NCBI GenBank assembly: GCA_964479745.1
Contig: CAYZNJ010000029.1
Span: 1 to 8,751, forward strand
Reading direction: 5' to 3'
Source: JACPNK01 sp964479745
GTDB taxonomy: Bacteria; Patescibacteriota; Minisyncoccia; 2-02-FULL-40-12; IGHO2-12-FULL-4
DNA: 8,751 nt
Shown here: positions 1 through 5,542 of the stretch, in pieces
Layout of the letters: each line of letters begins with the position of its first letter
Numbering within the stretch: position 1 is the stretch's first letter
Position numbers and translations under genes: made by a program
The notes under the pieces: model-generated
Database searches by the model: none
Told to the model about the DNA's origin: nothing
What the model saw: only the letters and a program-made list of their open reading frames with translations

Positions 1-21
1 GTTTGCTTCCAGCGAGCAAAC
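1..21. repeat. Short inverted repeat at window edge
   Basis: A perfect 7-bp inverted repeat, gtttgct (1-7) and agcaaac (15-21), encloses the 7-nt loop tccagcg. An alternative pairing is cgagc (13-17) with gctcg (25-29). It sits at the very edge of the window, so it may be the end of a larger structure or the terminator of a gene to the left. No T-run follows it, so an intrinsic terminator on the plus strand is not supported. Confidence 0.45.
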
Positions 22-30
22 TTCGCTCGG

Positions 31-158
31 TTCGGTCTGTGGATTCGGAAAGAGTGCAGAATAATTATACTCTTTCCGACCAGCTCATCACTTTTTCATC
101 TTATTCGTCAAAGACGAATGGGCTGAAAAAGTGACTCGCGAGCAATCCACAGCCCGAA
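31..158. other. Three-way-junction inverted-repeat element, unidentified
   Basis: The closing stem pairs ttcggtctgtggatt (31-45) with aatccacagcccgaa (144-158), 14 of 15 positions matching (36/153 fails). Directly inside it is a 10-bp hairpin, cggaaagagt (46-55) with actctttccg (69-78), loop 56-68. After the linker acca comes a second arm: gctc/gagc (83-86/140-143), an 11-bp stem 88-98/124-134, a 4x4 internal loop, and attcgtc/gacgaat (103-109/113-119) with loop aaa. The result is a compact three-way junction of 128 nt in a region with no reading frame of note. It lacks tRNA signatures, RNase P conserved blocks and tmRNA ends. It could be a structured RNA or a palindromic mobile element; strand is undecided. 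The fold is seen directly; any function is unknown. Confidence 0.7.
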
Positions 159-195
159 ACGCCTACAAAAGGAATACCAAGGAAGGTTTGTTAAA

Positions 196-373
196 GTAAG
201 TTAAGGATATTATTGATTCGAGGGCAGTAAAAGTTGCGAGGGGCACGGTTTGTCAACGACCCAGCTCTTTCGCAGAAAGGGCTGGGCTCTTGACAAGACG
301 AGCAACTTTTTCTGATGAAGAATCCTCGCTGGGGATTCTGAAGTCCCAAGAAGTAATAATATCCTTAACTTAC
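196..373 (+). ncRNA. Structured RNA candidate with 6S RNA-like architecture
   Basis: A perfect 19-bp inverted repeat, gtaagttaaggatattatt (196-214) and aataatatccttaacttac (355-373), closes the element. Five more pairs, gttaa/ttaac (190-194/383-387), may extend it. Inside is a bubble: 215-228 on the 5' side and 311-354 on the 3' side. The 3' side carries a small hairpin (319-327/331-339, loop gct). Above it runs a long irregular arm: 229-237/302-310, 249-256/290-297, and 260-271/275-286 with loop gca. A long hairpin of about 180 nt with a central bubble and a 3'-side bubble hairpin is the known plan of 6S RNA, which binds the sigma-70-type holoenzyme. The hairpin lies on the 3' side only if the plus strand is read, and the wobbles 266/280 and 326/332 are G-U only on that strand. 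No clear promoter is visible upstream; ttttt at 391-395 could end it. Against the identity: the stem next to the bubble is AT-rich and there is no sequence match. The fold is near certain; the 6S name is inference. Confidence 0.5.
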
Positions 374-393
374 ATTTTGTAATTAACTAGTTT

Positions 394-1056
394 TTATAAA
401 TTCTTTTGAACATCTTCGGCTACTTTTTCAATCAGCTGTTCGCCATTGATTTTGATAATTTTATATCCCCGTTCTTGAAGATAACCCAAAATCGGATAAG
501 TTCTATTCATATACTCCTGATAGCGGACTTTTATTACATCCGGTTTATCCAAGGCGCGAGTAATAAGCCTGGAGCCATCTTGAGGGCAAACTGCCAAATT
601 TTTAAATTCAGGAAAATTAGGGATGGGATGGCGGTTTTTTTCACAAATCCTTCTGTTGCTATTGCGTTTGATAGATTCCGCTTCGCTAAGACTAATATGA
701 AAGATGTAAAGATTTTCTTTGCCAAAAAGTTTTTCAACTTCGGGTATTTCTCTTTCGGCCTCAAAAAGAGTGCGTGGGGATGCGCTAAGGACTACTCCCT
801 TGTCTTGATTGGCCAATTTTTCAATTTCCCGCAAAACTAACCCCGTCACCCATTCTGGGTCATTCAATAAACCAGAATCCCATTTTTCCTTTTCTTCAGC
901 AAGTTTCTTGTCAGAAGCGTCAGCATTACTTTTAAAAGCCGCTTCCAGCATTTTTGAAGTTTCAAGGTGAATTAGTCCAAATTTTTCTGACAAAATATCA
1001 GCCTGCGTGCCTTTGCCGGAACCAATAGGTCCAATTAGAATAACCGCCTTTTTCAT
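394..1056 (-). CDS. adk: Adenylate kinase family nucleotide kinase (divergent)
   Basis: A 220-residue P-loop kinase predicted to interconvert ATP + AMP and 2 ADP in the cytoplasm. The Walker A loop GPIGSGKGTQ is at residues 9-18. The NMP-site Arg is kept in SPRT (93-96, normally GFPRT). Catalytic-type arginines are present at 135/136, 167 and 178. The lid (about 136-170) is the long, metal-binding type but altered: C138, N141, H143, C157 and D160 stand where other family members have Cys4 or Cys3-Asp. The AMP-binding Arg of E. coli Adk (R36) is replaced by E38, and the usual STGD is ETSK (32-35). It follows secY, where adk normally lies, which supports the name. Substrate preference could nevertheless differ from AMP. 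The next genes usually found here (map, infA) are absent. It appears to have its own promoter and a nearly leaderless start. Confidence 0.88.
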   Translation of the reverse strand: MKKAVILIGPIGSGKGTQADILSEKFGLIHLETSKMLEAAFKSNADASDKKLAEEKEKWDSGLLNDPEWVTGLVLREIEKLANQDKGVVLSASPRTLFEAEREIPEVEKLFGKENLYIFHISLSEAESIKRNSNRRICEKNRHPIPNFPEFKNLAVCPQDGSRLITRALDKPDVIKVRYQEYMNRTYPILGYLQERGYKIIKINGEQLIEKVAEDVQKNL

Positions 1057-1063
1057 AAGTTCA

Positions 1064-1092
1064 ATTATAACCTTAAGCCTTTAAAAAAACAA
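1064..1092 (-). promoter_or_regulatory. Predicted promoter of the adk-family gene
   Basis: On the minus strand a perfect -10 box TATAAT (1069-1064) lies 17 nt from TTGTTT (1092-1087), which shares its first three bases with the -35 consensus TTGACA. Transcription would start about 7 nt after the -10 box, at position 1057 or so, which is at the ATG (1056-1054). The mRNA would be leaderless or have a 1-nt leader, in keeping with the absence of a ribosome binding site. The pattern is seen; activity is inferred. Confidence 0.5.
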
Positions 1093-1099
1093 AACTCCC

Positions 1100-1124
1100 C
1101 TAAAAATTTCGCAGAAGTTTTTAG
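1100..1124 (-). terminator. Hairpin over the secY stop codon, possible weak terminator
   Basis: ctaaaaatttc (1100-1110) pairs with gaagtttttag (1114-1124) around the triloop gca. It makes 10 Watson-Crick pairs plus one position (1107/1117) that is a wobble only on the plus strand. The secY stop codon (1121-1123) lies within it. On the minus strand a T7 run (1088-1082) follows, but 11 nt after the stem, so this is not a classic intrinsic terminator. A weaker AAAACT/AGTTTT pairing abuts the T-rich stretch more closely. It may attenuate read-through into the kinase gene. Confidence 0.3.
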
Positions 1125-2380
1125 TATTCGTACATTGAGATCTGGGCATCTAGTTGTTTCATAACTTCTAGTACCACCGAGACGACAATCAGTATTGAGG
1201 TGCCGCCAACTTTAAAAGCAGTTATGCCAGTAAAGCCCTGGACAACGTTTGGCAGAATAGCAATAACGCCCAAAAATATCGCGCCGACCAGAGTAACCCG
1301 GTTTAAGAGATGATTCAAAAACTCCATTGTGGCCTGGCCGGGACGAATACCTGGAATATAGCCGCCTTGTTTTTGGATATTTTCAGATATGGATTTCGGA
1401 TCAAAAGTAACAGCGGTATAAAAGTAAGTAAACAGAACAACTAAAATGAAATAGGCCGAACCGTAGAAAGTCTGGTTTTGAATAAAACTATTTAAAAAAC
1501 CGGCAACATTGGCGATAAAACTGACGTTAGACGCAGCAAAAAAGTTAGCAATCATTCCCGGAAACAGCAAAAGAGACAGGGCAAAAATAATCGGCATTAC
1601 CCCGGCGTTATTTACCCTCATCGGCAAATAGGTTGAAACTCCGCCATACATTTTGAAGCCCCTGACACGTTTGGCATAATTAATAGGTATATTTCTCTGG
1701 GCTTCAGTCAGGTAAACAACACCGGCAACAACAACTAACGCAATGACCGCAAAACCCAAGTAGGTGAACAGTTGGGCATAATCAAAAGTGGATAATGTCC
1801 TTTGAAAAGAAACAGGAAAGTTGGCCATAATGCCGGCAAAAATCAAAATTGAGGTTCCGTTGCCGATATTTTTTTCGTTAATTAATTCTCCCAGCCACAT
1901 CAAAAACAAAGCCCCAGCCGCAACAATAGATAAAGAACTGACCCATTGAGAAAGACTCAACGGCAGTAAAACCCCCTGCCTTGAAAGCAAAAGCATAAAA
2001 CCGTAACCCTGCAACAACGCCAGCGGAATAGTCAAAATTCTGGAATACTGGTTAAATTTTGCCCGGCCGGCTTCGCCGGAATATTTGTACATTTCCTCCA
2101 GAGAAGGAAAGATCATTGTCAAAAGCTGCATAATAATAGAAGCGGTAATGTAAGGACCCAGACCTAGCATTACTATTGAAAGGCTTGATAAGCCGCCGCC
2201 GGTAAAAACACTGATTAAACTGAAAAGCTGGTTTTGTTCAAAGAATTCCTTTAAGCGAACTGTGTTAATGCTGGGAATCGGTATGGCAGCGGCAATACGG
2301 AAAACAAGCAAGACAAAAAGAGCAAACAAAATCTTGTTCCTTACATCTTTAATTTTAAAAATTTTTATAAGTTTATCCAT
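1121..2380 (-). CDS. secY: Protein translocase subunit SecY
   Basis: A 419-residue integral membrane protein forming the pore of the Sec translocon. Ten hydrophobic segments are visible, at roughly residues 15-36, 64-90, 112-132, 146-165, 174-192, 205-224, 260-282, 306-325, 362-382 and 392-408. Family signatures are present: PYITASIIMQL in TM2 (76-86), IGNGTS (172-177), the cytoplasmic loop YAKRVRGFKMYGG (235-247), and IPGIRPGQAT (342-351) in the loop that contacts SecA and the ribosome. Length is slightly below the usual 430-440 because the tail ends soon after TM10, at MYEY. Its ATG overlaps the rplO stop by one base (TAATG), so translation is probably coupled. Its place after rplO is the standard one in the spc operon. 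Confidence 0.98.
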   Translation of the reverse strand: MDKLIKIFKIKDVRNKILFALFVLLVFRIAAAIPIPSINTVRLKEFFEQNQLFSLISVFTGGGLSSLSIVMLGLGPYITASIIMQLLTMIFPSLEEMYKYSGEAGRAKFNQYSRILTIPLALLQGYGFMLLLSRQGVLLPLSLSQWVSSLSIVAAGALFLMWLGELINEKNIGNGTSILIFAGIMANFPVSFQRTLSTFDYAQLFTYLGFAVIALVVVAGVVYLTEAQRNIPINYAKRVRGFKMYGGVSTYLPMRVNNAGVMPIIFALSLLLFPGMIANFFAASNVSFIANVAGFLNSFIQNQTFYGSAYFILVVLFTYFYTAVTFDPKSISENIQKQGGYIPGIRPGQATMEFLNHLLNRVTLVGAIFLGVIAILPNVVQGFTGITAFKVGGTSILIVVSVVLEVMKQLDAQISMYEY

Positions 2381-2838
2381 TACTTGATTTCGGAGCCTGA
2401 CTTGAGAATTTTTTCTCTGGCTGATTTTGAAAAATACAATTTGGAAAAAATAAATTTTTTGCCGATTCCGCCGTCGGCCAAAACTTTAACTTGCCTTTTC
2501 AGCGAGTCTATCAACTTTTTCTCTCTTAGGGCTTCCGGGTTTATTAATTCGCCCTCTGTGAAAACTTTTTCCAAAGTTTTTAGATTGACGATAAACGGCT
2601 TATGTGATTTGACTTTAAAAGACCTGTGTTTTATTTCAGTTTTTTTGTTTGAACCCCTCTTTTTTGGAAATAACTTCCAAATAGGCGCGTTGCCGCCTCT
2701 AAAATCAGCTCCCAGCCTTGCGCCTCTGGCCAACTGGCCCTTGCTACCCCGACCGGAAAAAGTGCCCCTCTTGCCTCCGCGGCCGACTCTTTTTTTGCTC
2801 TTGCTTTTATGAAATTTTTTTAACTCGTGCAGTTGCAT
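2380..2838 (-). CDS. rplO: Large subunit ribosomal protein uL15
   Basis: A 152-residue protein of the 50S subunit that binds 23S rRNA late in assembly. The N-terminal third is the long basic, glycine-rich tail typical of uL15 (VGRGGKRGTFSGRGSKGQ, residues 18-35), followed by RGGNAPIWKLFPKKRG (48-63) in place of the usual GGQMPLxRRLPKRG. The globular C-terminal half (about 75-152) is less conserved but has the expected VLADGGIGKKF segment. The start is 10 nt after the rpsE stop, leaving no room for rpmD (uL30), which is normally between them. The stop overlaps the secY start by one base. No ribosome binding site is visible. Confidence 0.97.
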   Translation of the reverse strand: MQLHELKKFHKSKSKKRVGRGGKRGTFSGRGSKGQLARGARLGADFRGGNAPIWKLFPKKRGSNKKTEIKHRSFKVKSHKPFIVNLKTLEKVFTEGELINPEALREKKLIDSLKRQVKVLADGGIGKKFIFSKLYFSKSAREKILKSGSEIK

Positions 2839-2848
2839 GTTTTTAACA

Positions 2849-3373
2849 CTAGTCTACGGTTTTAGGTTTTAATTTTTCTAATGCTTTTATTGTCGCTCTG
2901 GCGATGTTTATCTTGTTGCCGGTTCGCGAAAGAAGCTTTGCGGTAATATTGTCAATACCGCTAAGCTTGGCAACAGCCCGCACCGGACCACCCGCCTTGA
3001 CACCATTACCCAAACCCGCGGGCTTTAAAAGGACCACCGCGCTGTTATATTTGGCGGTAATAGAATGCAGGATCGTTCCGTTTTTTGTCACCACTTTTAT
3101 AAGACCTTTTTTTGCTTGGTGAACCGCTTTCTGGATGGATTGGGAAACATCTTTTCCTTGAGCCACGCCTAAACCGACAGACCCTTTGCCGTCTCCAATT
3201 ACAACCGTAGCCCTAAAACTAAAACGCTTGCCGCCCTTGGTTACCCTGGTAACTCTGGCGATATCCAAAACTTTCTGATCAAACTCTGACCTTAACTCAG
3301 CCCCACCGGGTCTGTCTTTTCTAAAATTGCGGTCTCTGCCGTTTTTTTCTTTTGTAAAGTCTTTATTGAACAT
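2849..3373 (-). CDS. rpsE: Small subunit ribosomal protein uS5
   Basis: A 174-residue 30S protein near the mRNA entry site, involved in decoding fidelity. Residues 1-30 are a charged, probably disordered extension rich in Lys, Arg and Asp. The double-stranded RNA-binding-like domain follows (RVTRVTKGGKRFSF, 40-53; VVIGDGKGSVGLG, 57-69), then the C-terminal domain with GGPVRAVAKLSGI (about 128-140). The usual GYGKA segment is GVAQGK here, and SRTGNKINIARAT replaces the commoner SxNPxNVVRAT; both look like lineage variation. The gene starts 4 nt after the rplR stop. The only in-frame ATG near the conserved core is the first, which fixes the start. Confidence 0.97.
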   Translation of the reverse strand: MFNKDFTKEKNGRDRNFRKDRPGGAELRSEFDQKVLDIARVTRVTKGGKRFSFRATVVIGDGKGSVGLGVAQGKDVSQSIQKAVHQAKKGLIKVVTKNGTILHSITAKYNSAVVLLKPAGLGNGVKAGGPVRAVAKLSGIDNITAKLLSRTGNKINIARATIKALEKLKPKTVD

Positions 3374-3377
3374 GTTT

Positions 3378-3725
3378 TTATATTTTTATGCCAGCGCTTC
3401 TTAATCCCTCTGCCAACGCTTTAACCCGGCCGTGATATTTAAAACCACCCCTGTCAAAAAGCGCCTTTGTGATTCCCTCTTTTTTCATAAGCTCACCCAG
3501 CGCTTCTCCGACTTTAAGGGATTTTTTTGTTTTGTTTTTATCCTTGGTTTTCAAGTCGTTGGCAAAAAGAATCGTTTTGCCTTTAGTATCATCAACCGCC
3601 TGAACATAAATGTGGCTAGCGCTTTTGAACACGGCAACCCTCGGCATTTTGCTTGTGCCGCTTACTTTCGCCCTGACACGTTTGTGTCTCCTTTTTCTGC
3701 TTAAAATTTTGTGTTTTCTATTCAT
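3378..3725 (-). CDS. rplR: Large subunit ribosomal protein uL18
   Basis: A 115-residue protein of the 50S central protuberance that binds 5S rRNA together with uL5. The ATG at 3725 gives MNRKHKILSRKRRHKRVRAK, the normal uL18 N-terminus, and a usual family length. The frame is open upstream to an ATG at 3794, but that would overlap rplF by 59 nt and add 23 residues with no family counterpart, so the inner start is chosen. Core motifs include GTSKMPRVAVFKSASHIYVQ and the C-terminal DRGGFKYHGRVKALAEGLR, close to the family's FDRGGxxYHGRVxALAxxAR. It starts 10 nt after the rplF stop; the gap is pure A/T-rich sequence without a ribosome binding site. Confidence 0.96.
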   Translation of the reverse strand: MNRKHKILSRKRRHKRVRAKVSGTSKMPRVAVFKSASHIYVQAVDDTKGKTILFANDLKTKDKNKTKKSLKVGEALGELMKKEGITKALFDRGGFKYHGRVKALAEGLRSAGIKI

Positions 3726-3735
3726 AAAATTAATT

Positions 3736-4287
3736 TTAGGTAGCGGCGACTGCTGCTTTTTTGCCGGCTTTTCTGGCAATAACTTCATTTTCATACTTAA
3801 TCCCGCTGCCTTGGTATGGTTCTGGTTTCCTCTGATTTCTTATTTCAGCGGCAACCCGGCCGACAAGTTCTTTGTCTATGCCAGAAACCGTAATTTTATT
3901 TTTTTCAACTTTAAATAAAATCCCGCTGGGGCCTTTTATCGTAATTGGGTTGGTAAAACCAAGACTCAACTCCAAATCGCTGCCTTTAACTGACGCCCTG
4001 AAACCAACACCCTGAAAAGTCAAAGCTTTTTCAAAACCGACACTCACGCCCTTGACCATGTTTGCGATCAAAGAATGGTACAAACCCCAAAGCGGAGAAA
4101 TCTCTTCCCGATTGCCGCTGTCGACAGGCCTGACAAAAATATTTTCGCCTTCTGTTTCTACTTTGACTTTAGGATCTAATTCTTTTTTCAAATCTCCCTT
4201 CGGCCCTTTTACCCAAACAAAGCCAGCCTCGACTTTTAAGTCAACCTCCTTGGGTAATAAAATTGGTTTTTTGCCTATACGACTCAT
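3736..4287 (-). CDS. rplF: Large subunit ribosomal protein uL6
   Basis: A 183-residue 50S protein located near the factor-binding site and the sarcin-ricin loop. It opens with MSRIGKKPILLPKEV, the standard uL6 start. Two tandem copies of the same alpha/beta fold follow (about residues 10-82 and 83-170). The second carries the strongly conserved C-terminal block AAEIRNQRKPEPYQGSGIKY (about 145-164), which contacts 23S rRNA. The tail ends in a short Lys/Ala stretch. Length is slightly above the usual 177-180. It starts 9 nt after the rpsH stop. Confidence 0.98.
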   Translation of the reverse strand: MSRIGKKPILLPKEVDLKVEAGFVWVKGPKGDLKKELDPKVKVETEGENIFVRPVDSGNREEISPLWGLYHSLIANMVKGVSVGFEKALTFQGVGFRASVKGSDLELSLGFTNPITIKGPSGILFKVEKNKITVSGIDKELVGRVAAEIRNQRKPEPYQGSGIKYENEVIARKAGKKAAVAAT

Positions 4288-4296
4288 AAATTTACT

Positions 4297-4701
4297 TTAC
4301 CAAATTTCTGCTATCACCTCTCCGCCTAAGTTATTTTTTCTGGCATCTTGGCCGGTCATAATTCCTTTCGAAGTTGAAATGATGGAAATGCCGTAGCCGG
4401 AAACTACAGGCTTAATGTCTTTCTTTTTCAAATAAAAACGGCGCGACGGCTTGCTTACAACTTTTATGCCGGCGATTGCCGGTTGTTGGCTGTTCAAATT
4501 TATTTTAATTTCTAAAAAAGACTGCTCGGTTTTGCCGATTTTTTTCTTTTTTCTCTCAATGTCTTGGATAAAGTTTTTTTCCTTAAGAATTTTTGCAACT
4601 TCAAATTTTGACCTTGAAAAGGGAATTAAGACACGCTCTTTTTTAGCCGCTTGAGCGTTTTTTATTCTTATTAACATGTCGTTAACATTGTTCATTGCCA
4701 T
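4297..4701 (-). CDS. rpsH: Small subunit ribosomal protein uS8
   Basis: A 134-residue 30S protein that binds helix 21 of 16S rRNA. In E. coli it is also the translational repressor of the spc operon; whether that holds here cannot be told, as no matching mRNA site was recognised. The N-terminus has NDMLIRIKNAQAAKK (7-21), and the C-terminal domain has GYGISIISTSKGIMTG (103-118) and LGGEVIAEIW, all standard. ATG codons stand at positions 1 and 3 of the protein; the first is preferred because uS8 usually begins M-x-M. The gap to the rpsN stop is 13 nt. A TATAAT only 2 nt before the start lacks a -35 partner. Confidence 0.97.
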   Translation of the reverse strand: MAMNNVNDMLIRIKNAQAAKKERVLIPFSRSKFEVAKILKEKNFIQDIERKKKKIGKTEQSFLEIKINLNSQQPAIAGIKVVSKPSRRFYLKKKDIKPVVSGYGISIISTSKGIMTGQDARKNNLGGEVIAEIW

Positions 4702-4714
4702 AAATTATAGGTAG

Positions 4715-4900
4715 TCACCAGCTGCTTTTTTTAATACCCGGCAAAAGACCTTCGCTGGCTAATTCTCTAAAATGAATCCTGCACATATCAAATTTTCTCA
4801 TATAGCCGTATTTGCGGCCGCAGATAAAACAGCGCCTGACAATGCGGCTGGAAAACTTTGGTTTCTTTTTCGCTCTGGCTTTTGTTGATTCTTTAGCCAT
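4715..4900 (-). CDS. rpsN: Small subunit ribosomal protein uS14, zinc-binding short type
   Basis: A 61-residue protein of the 30S head, of the short zinc-binding (type Z) class as opposed to the ~100-residue zinc-free class. The metal site is C24-x2-C27 and C40-x2-H43: the fourth ligand, normally Cys, is His (codon CAT). His is a legitimate zinc ligand, so binding is probably kept. The remaining signature is intact: CGRKYGYMRKFDMC, then FRELASEGLLPGIKKSSW at the C-terminus (the usual ending is PGxxKASW). It is preceded by an 84-nt spacer made of inverted 7-nt repeats and has no ribosome binding site. It ends in TGA, unlike most of its neighbours. Confidence 0.97.
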   Translation of the reverse strand: MAKESTKARAKKKPKFSSRIVRRCFICGRKYGYMRKFDMCRIHFRELASEGLLPGIKKSSW

Positions 4901-4984
4901 AAAGTTCAGTTGCTAGTTACTAGTTTTTAGTTTCTGGTTGTTTAAAATTCTAGAAACTAGAAACTAGACGCTAGAAGCTAGAAA
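4901..4984. repeat. Inverted array of 7-nt repeats between rplE and rpsN
   Basis: The whole 84-nt spacer is repetitive. On the plus strand 4950-4984 is five tandem heptads (ctagaaa, ctagaaa, ctagacg, ctagaag, ctagaaa). The left half, 4913-4940, is four heptads of the opposite sense (ctagtta, ctagttt, ttagttt, ctggttg). About 12 nt of A/T-rich loop separates them. Because the units are inverted, the halves pair (22 of 29 positions in one register) and many slipped registers are also possible. The rplE stop codon TAG continues the heptad phase. It may act as an mRNA hairpin between two operon segments, or be a neutral slippage product. Confidence 0.85.
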
Positions 4985-5524
4985 CTATTTCTTGATTGGA
5001 AAACCCATTAACTTTAACAATTCAATTGTTTCTTTTCTTTTGCTTGAATCGGTTACTACTGTGATTTCAAAACTGAAAACGTCTTTTAGGGACTCGTAGT
5101 GGATTTCCGGAAAAACACTATGCTCCAAAATGCCCAAATTTAAAGAATTTTTCTGATCAAAAGACTTTAAGTCTATGCCCCTAAAATCCTTGGTCCGAGG
5201 AAAAGCAATTGAAATTAACCTACTTATAAAATCATACATTCTCTTTCCGCGCAAGGTCACTTTGTAGCCGATTTTCATGCCAGCCCTTATTTTAAAGCCT
5301 GAAATGGAGTTTTTAGCAAAGGTTGGCACTGGTTTTTGGCCTGACAGCAAAGCTAAGTCTTTCTCAATATTAGCCAGCATTTTATCGTCTTTCAAATATT
5401 TGCCGACTCCAATATTCAAAACTGTCTTAACTACTTTTGGAACCGACATAACATTTTTGTAGCCAAACTTCGCCTGCATGGCAGGAATTACGTCTTTTCT
5501 GTATTTTTCCAATAAAGTTTTCAT
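4985..5524 (-). CDS. rplE: Large subunit ribosomal protein uL5
   Basis: A 179-residue 50S protein that binds 5S rRNA and contacts P-site tRNA. It begins MKTLLEKYRKDVIPAMQAKFGYKN, the usual helix, then has VVLNIGVG-type sequence (TVLNIGVGKYLKD, about 34-46). KIRAGMKIGYKVTLRGKRMYDF (about 78-99) and AFPRTKDFRGI (about 108-118) follow, the last two being the best conserved blocks of the family. Length equals the usual 178-180. It starts 18 nt after the rplX stop. The only AAGG upstream is about 16 nt from the ATG, too far for a normal ribosome binding site. Confidence 0.98.
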   Translation of the reverse strand: MKTLLEKYRKDVIPAMQAKFGYKNVMSVPKVVKTVLNIGVGKYLKDDKMLANIEKDLALLSGQKPVPTFAKNSISGFKIRAGMKIGYKVTLRGKRMYDFISRLISIAFPRTKDFRGIDLKSFDQKNSLNLGILEHSVFPEIHYESLKDVFSFEITVVTDSSKRKETIELLKLMGFPIKK

Positions 5525-5542
5525 AAAATAACGCTTTTTACC

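Noticed and set aside
31..158. tRNA-like cloverleaf, RNase P RNA or tmRNA
   Set aside because: No CCA end, no GTTCRANNC T-loop in place, no RNase P conserved blocks and no tag-peptide frame; arm lengths do not match a tRNA.
196..373. MITE or insertion sequence remnant with 19-bp terminal inverted repeats
   Set aside because: No target-site duplication flanks the arms (ttaaa before, atttt after), and the interior is itself highly paired, which fits an RNA better. Not fully excluded.
385..395. Intrinsic terminator from the aactagtt palindrome followed by a T-run
   Set aside because: Only a loopless 8-bp AT-rich palindrome; too weak alone, though the T-run could end the plus-strand RNA candidate.
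406..840. A 144-codon open frame on the plus strand
   Set aside because: It lies wholly opposite the adk-family gene, whose protein has clear kinase motifs; the plus-strand product is Phe/Ile-rich with no recognisable motif.
2384..2812. A 142-codon open frame on the plus strand
   Set aside because: Antisense to rplO, low-complexity Leu/Pro/Ser sequence produced by the Lys/Arg/Gly codons of uL15.
3726..3794. Longer rplR starting at 3794
   Set aside because: Adds 23 residues unlike any uL18 and overlaps rplF by 59 nt; the ATG at 3725 gives the standard N-terminus and length.
4701..4709. TATAAT just before rpsH as an internal promoter
   Set aside because: The matching -35 position reads AAAAAA, and the predicted start would fall inside the gene; such hexamers are frequent in AT-rich sequence.
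4913..4984. CRISPR array
   Set aside because: Units are only 7 nt with no unique spacers, and the orientation flips in the middle.
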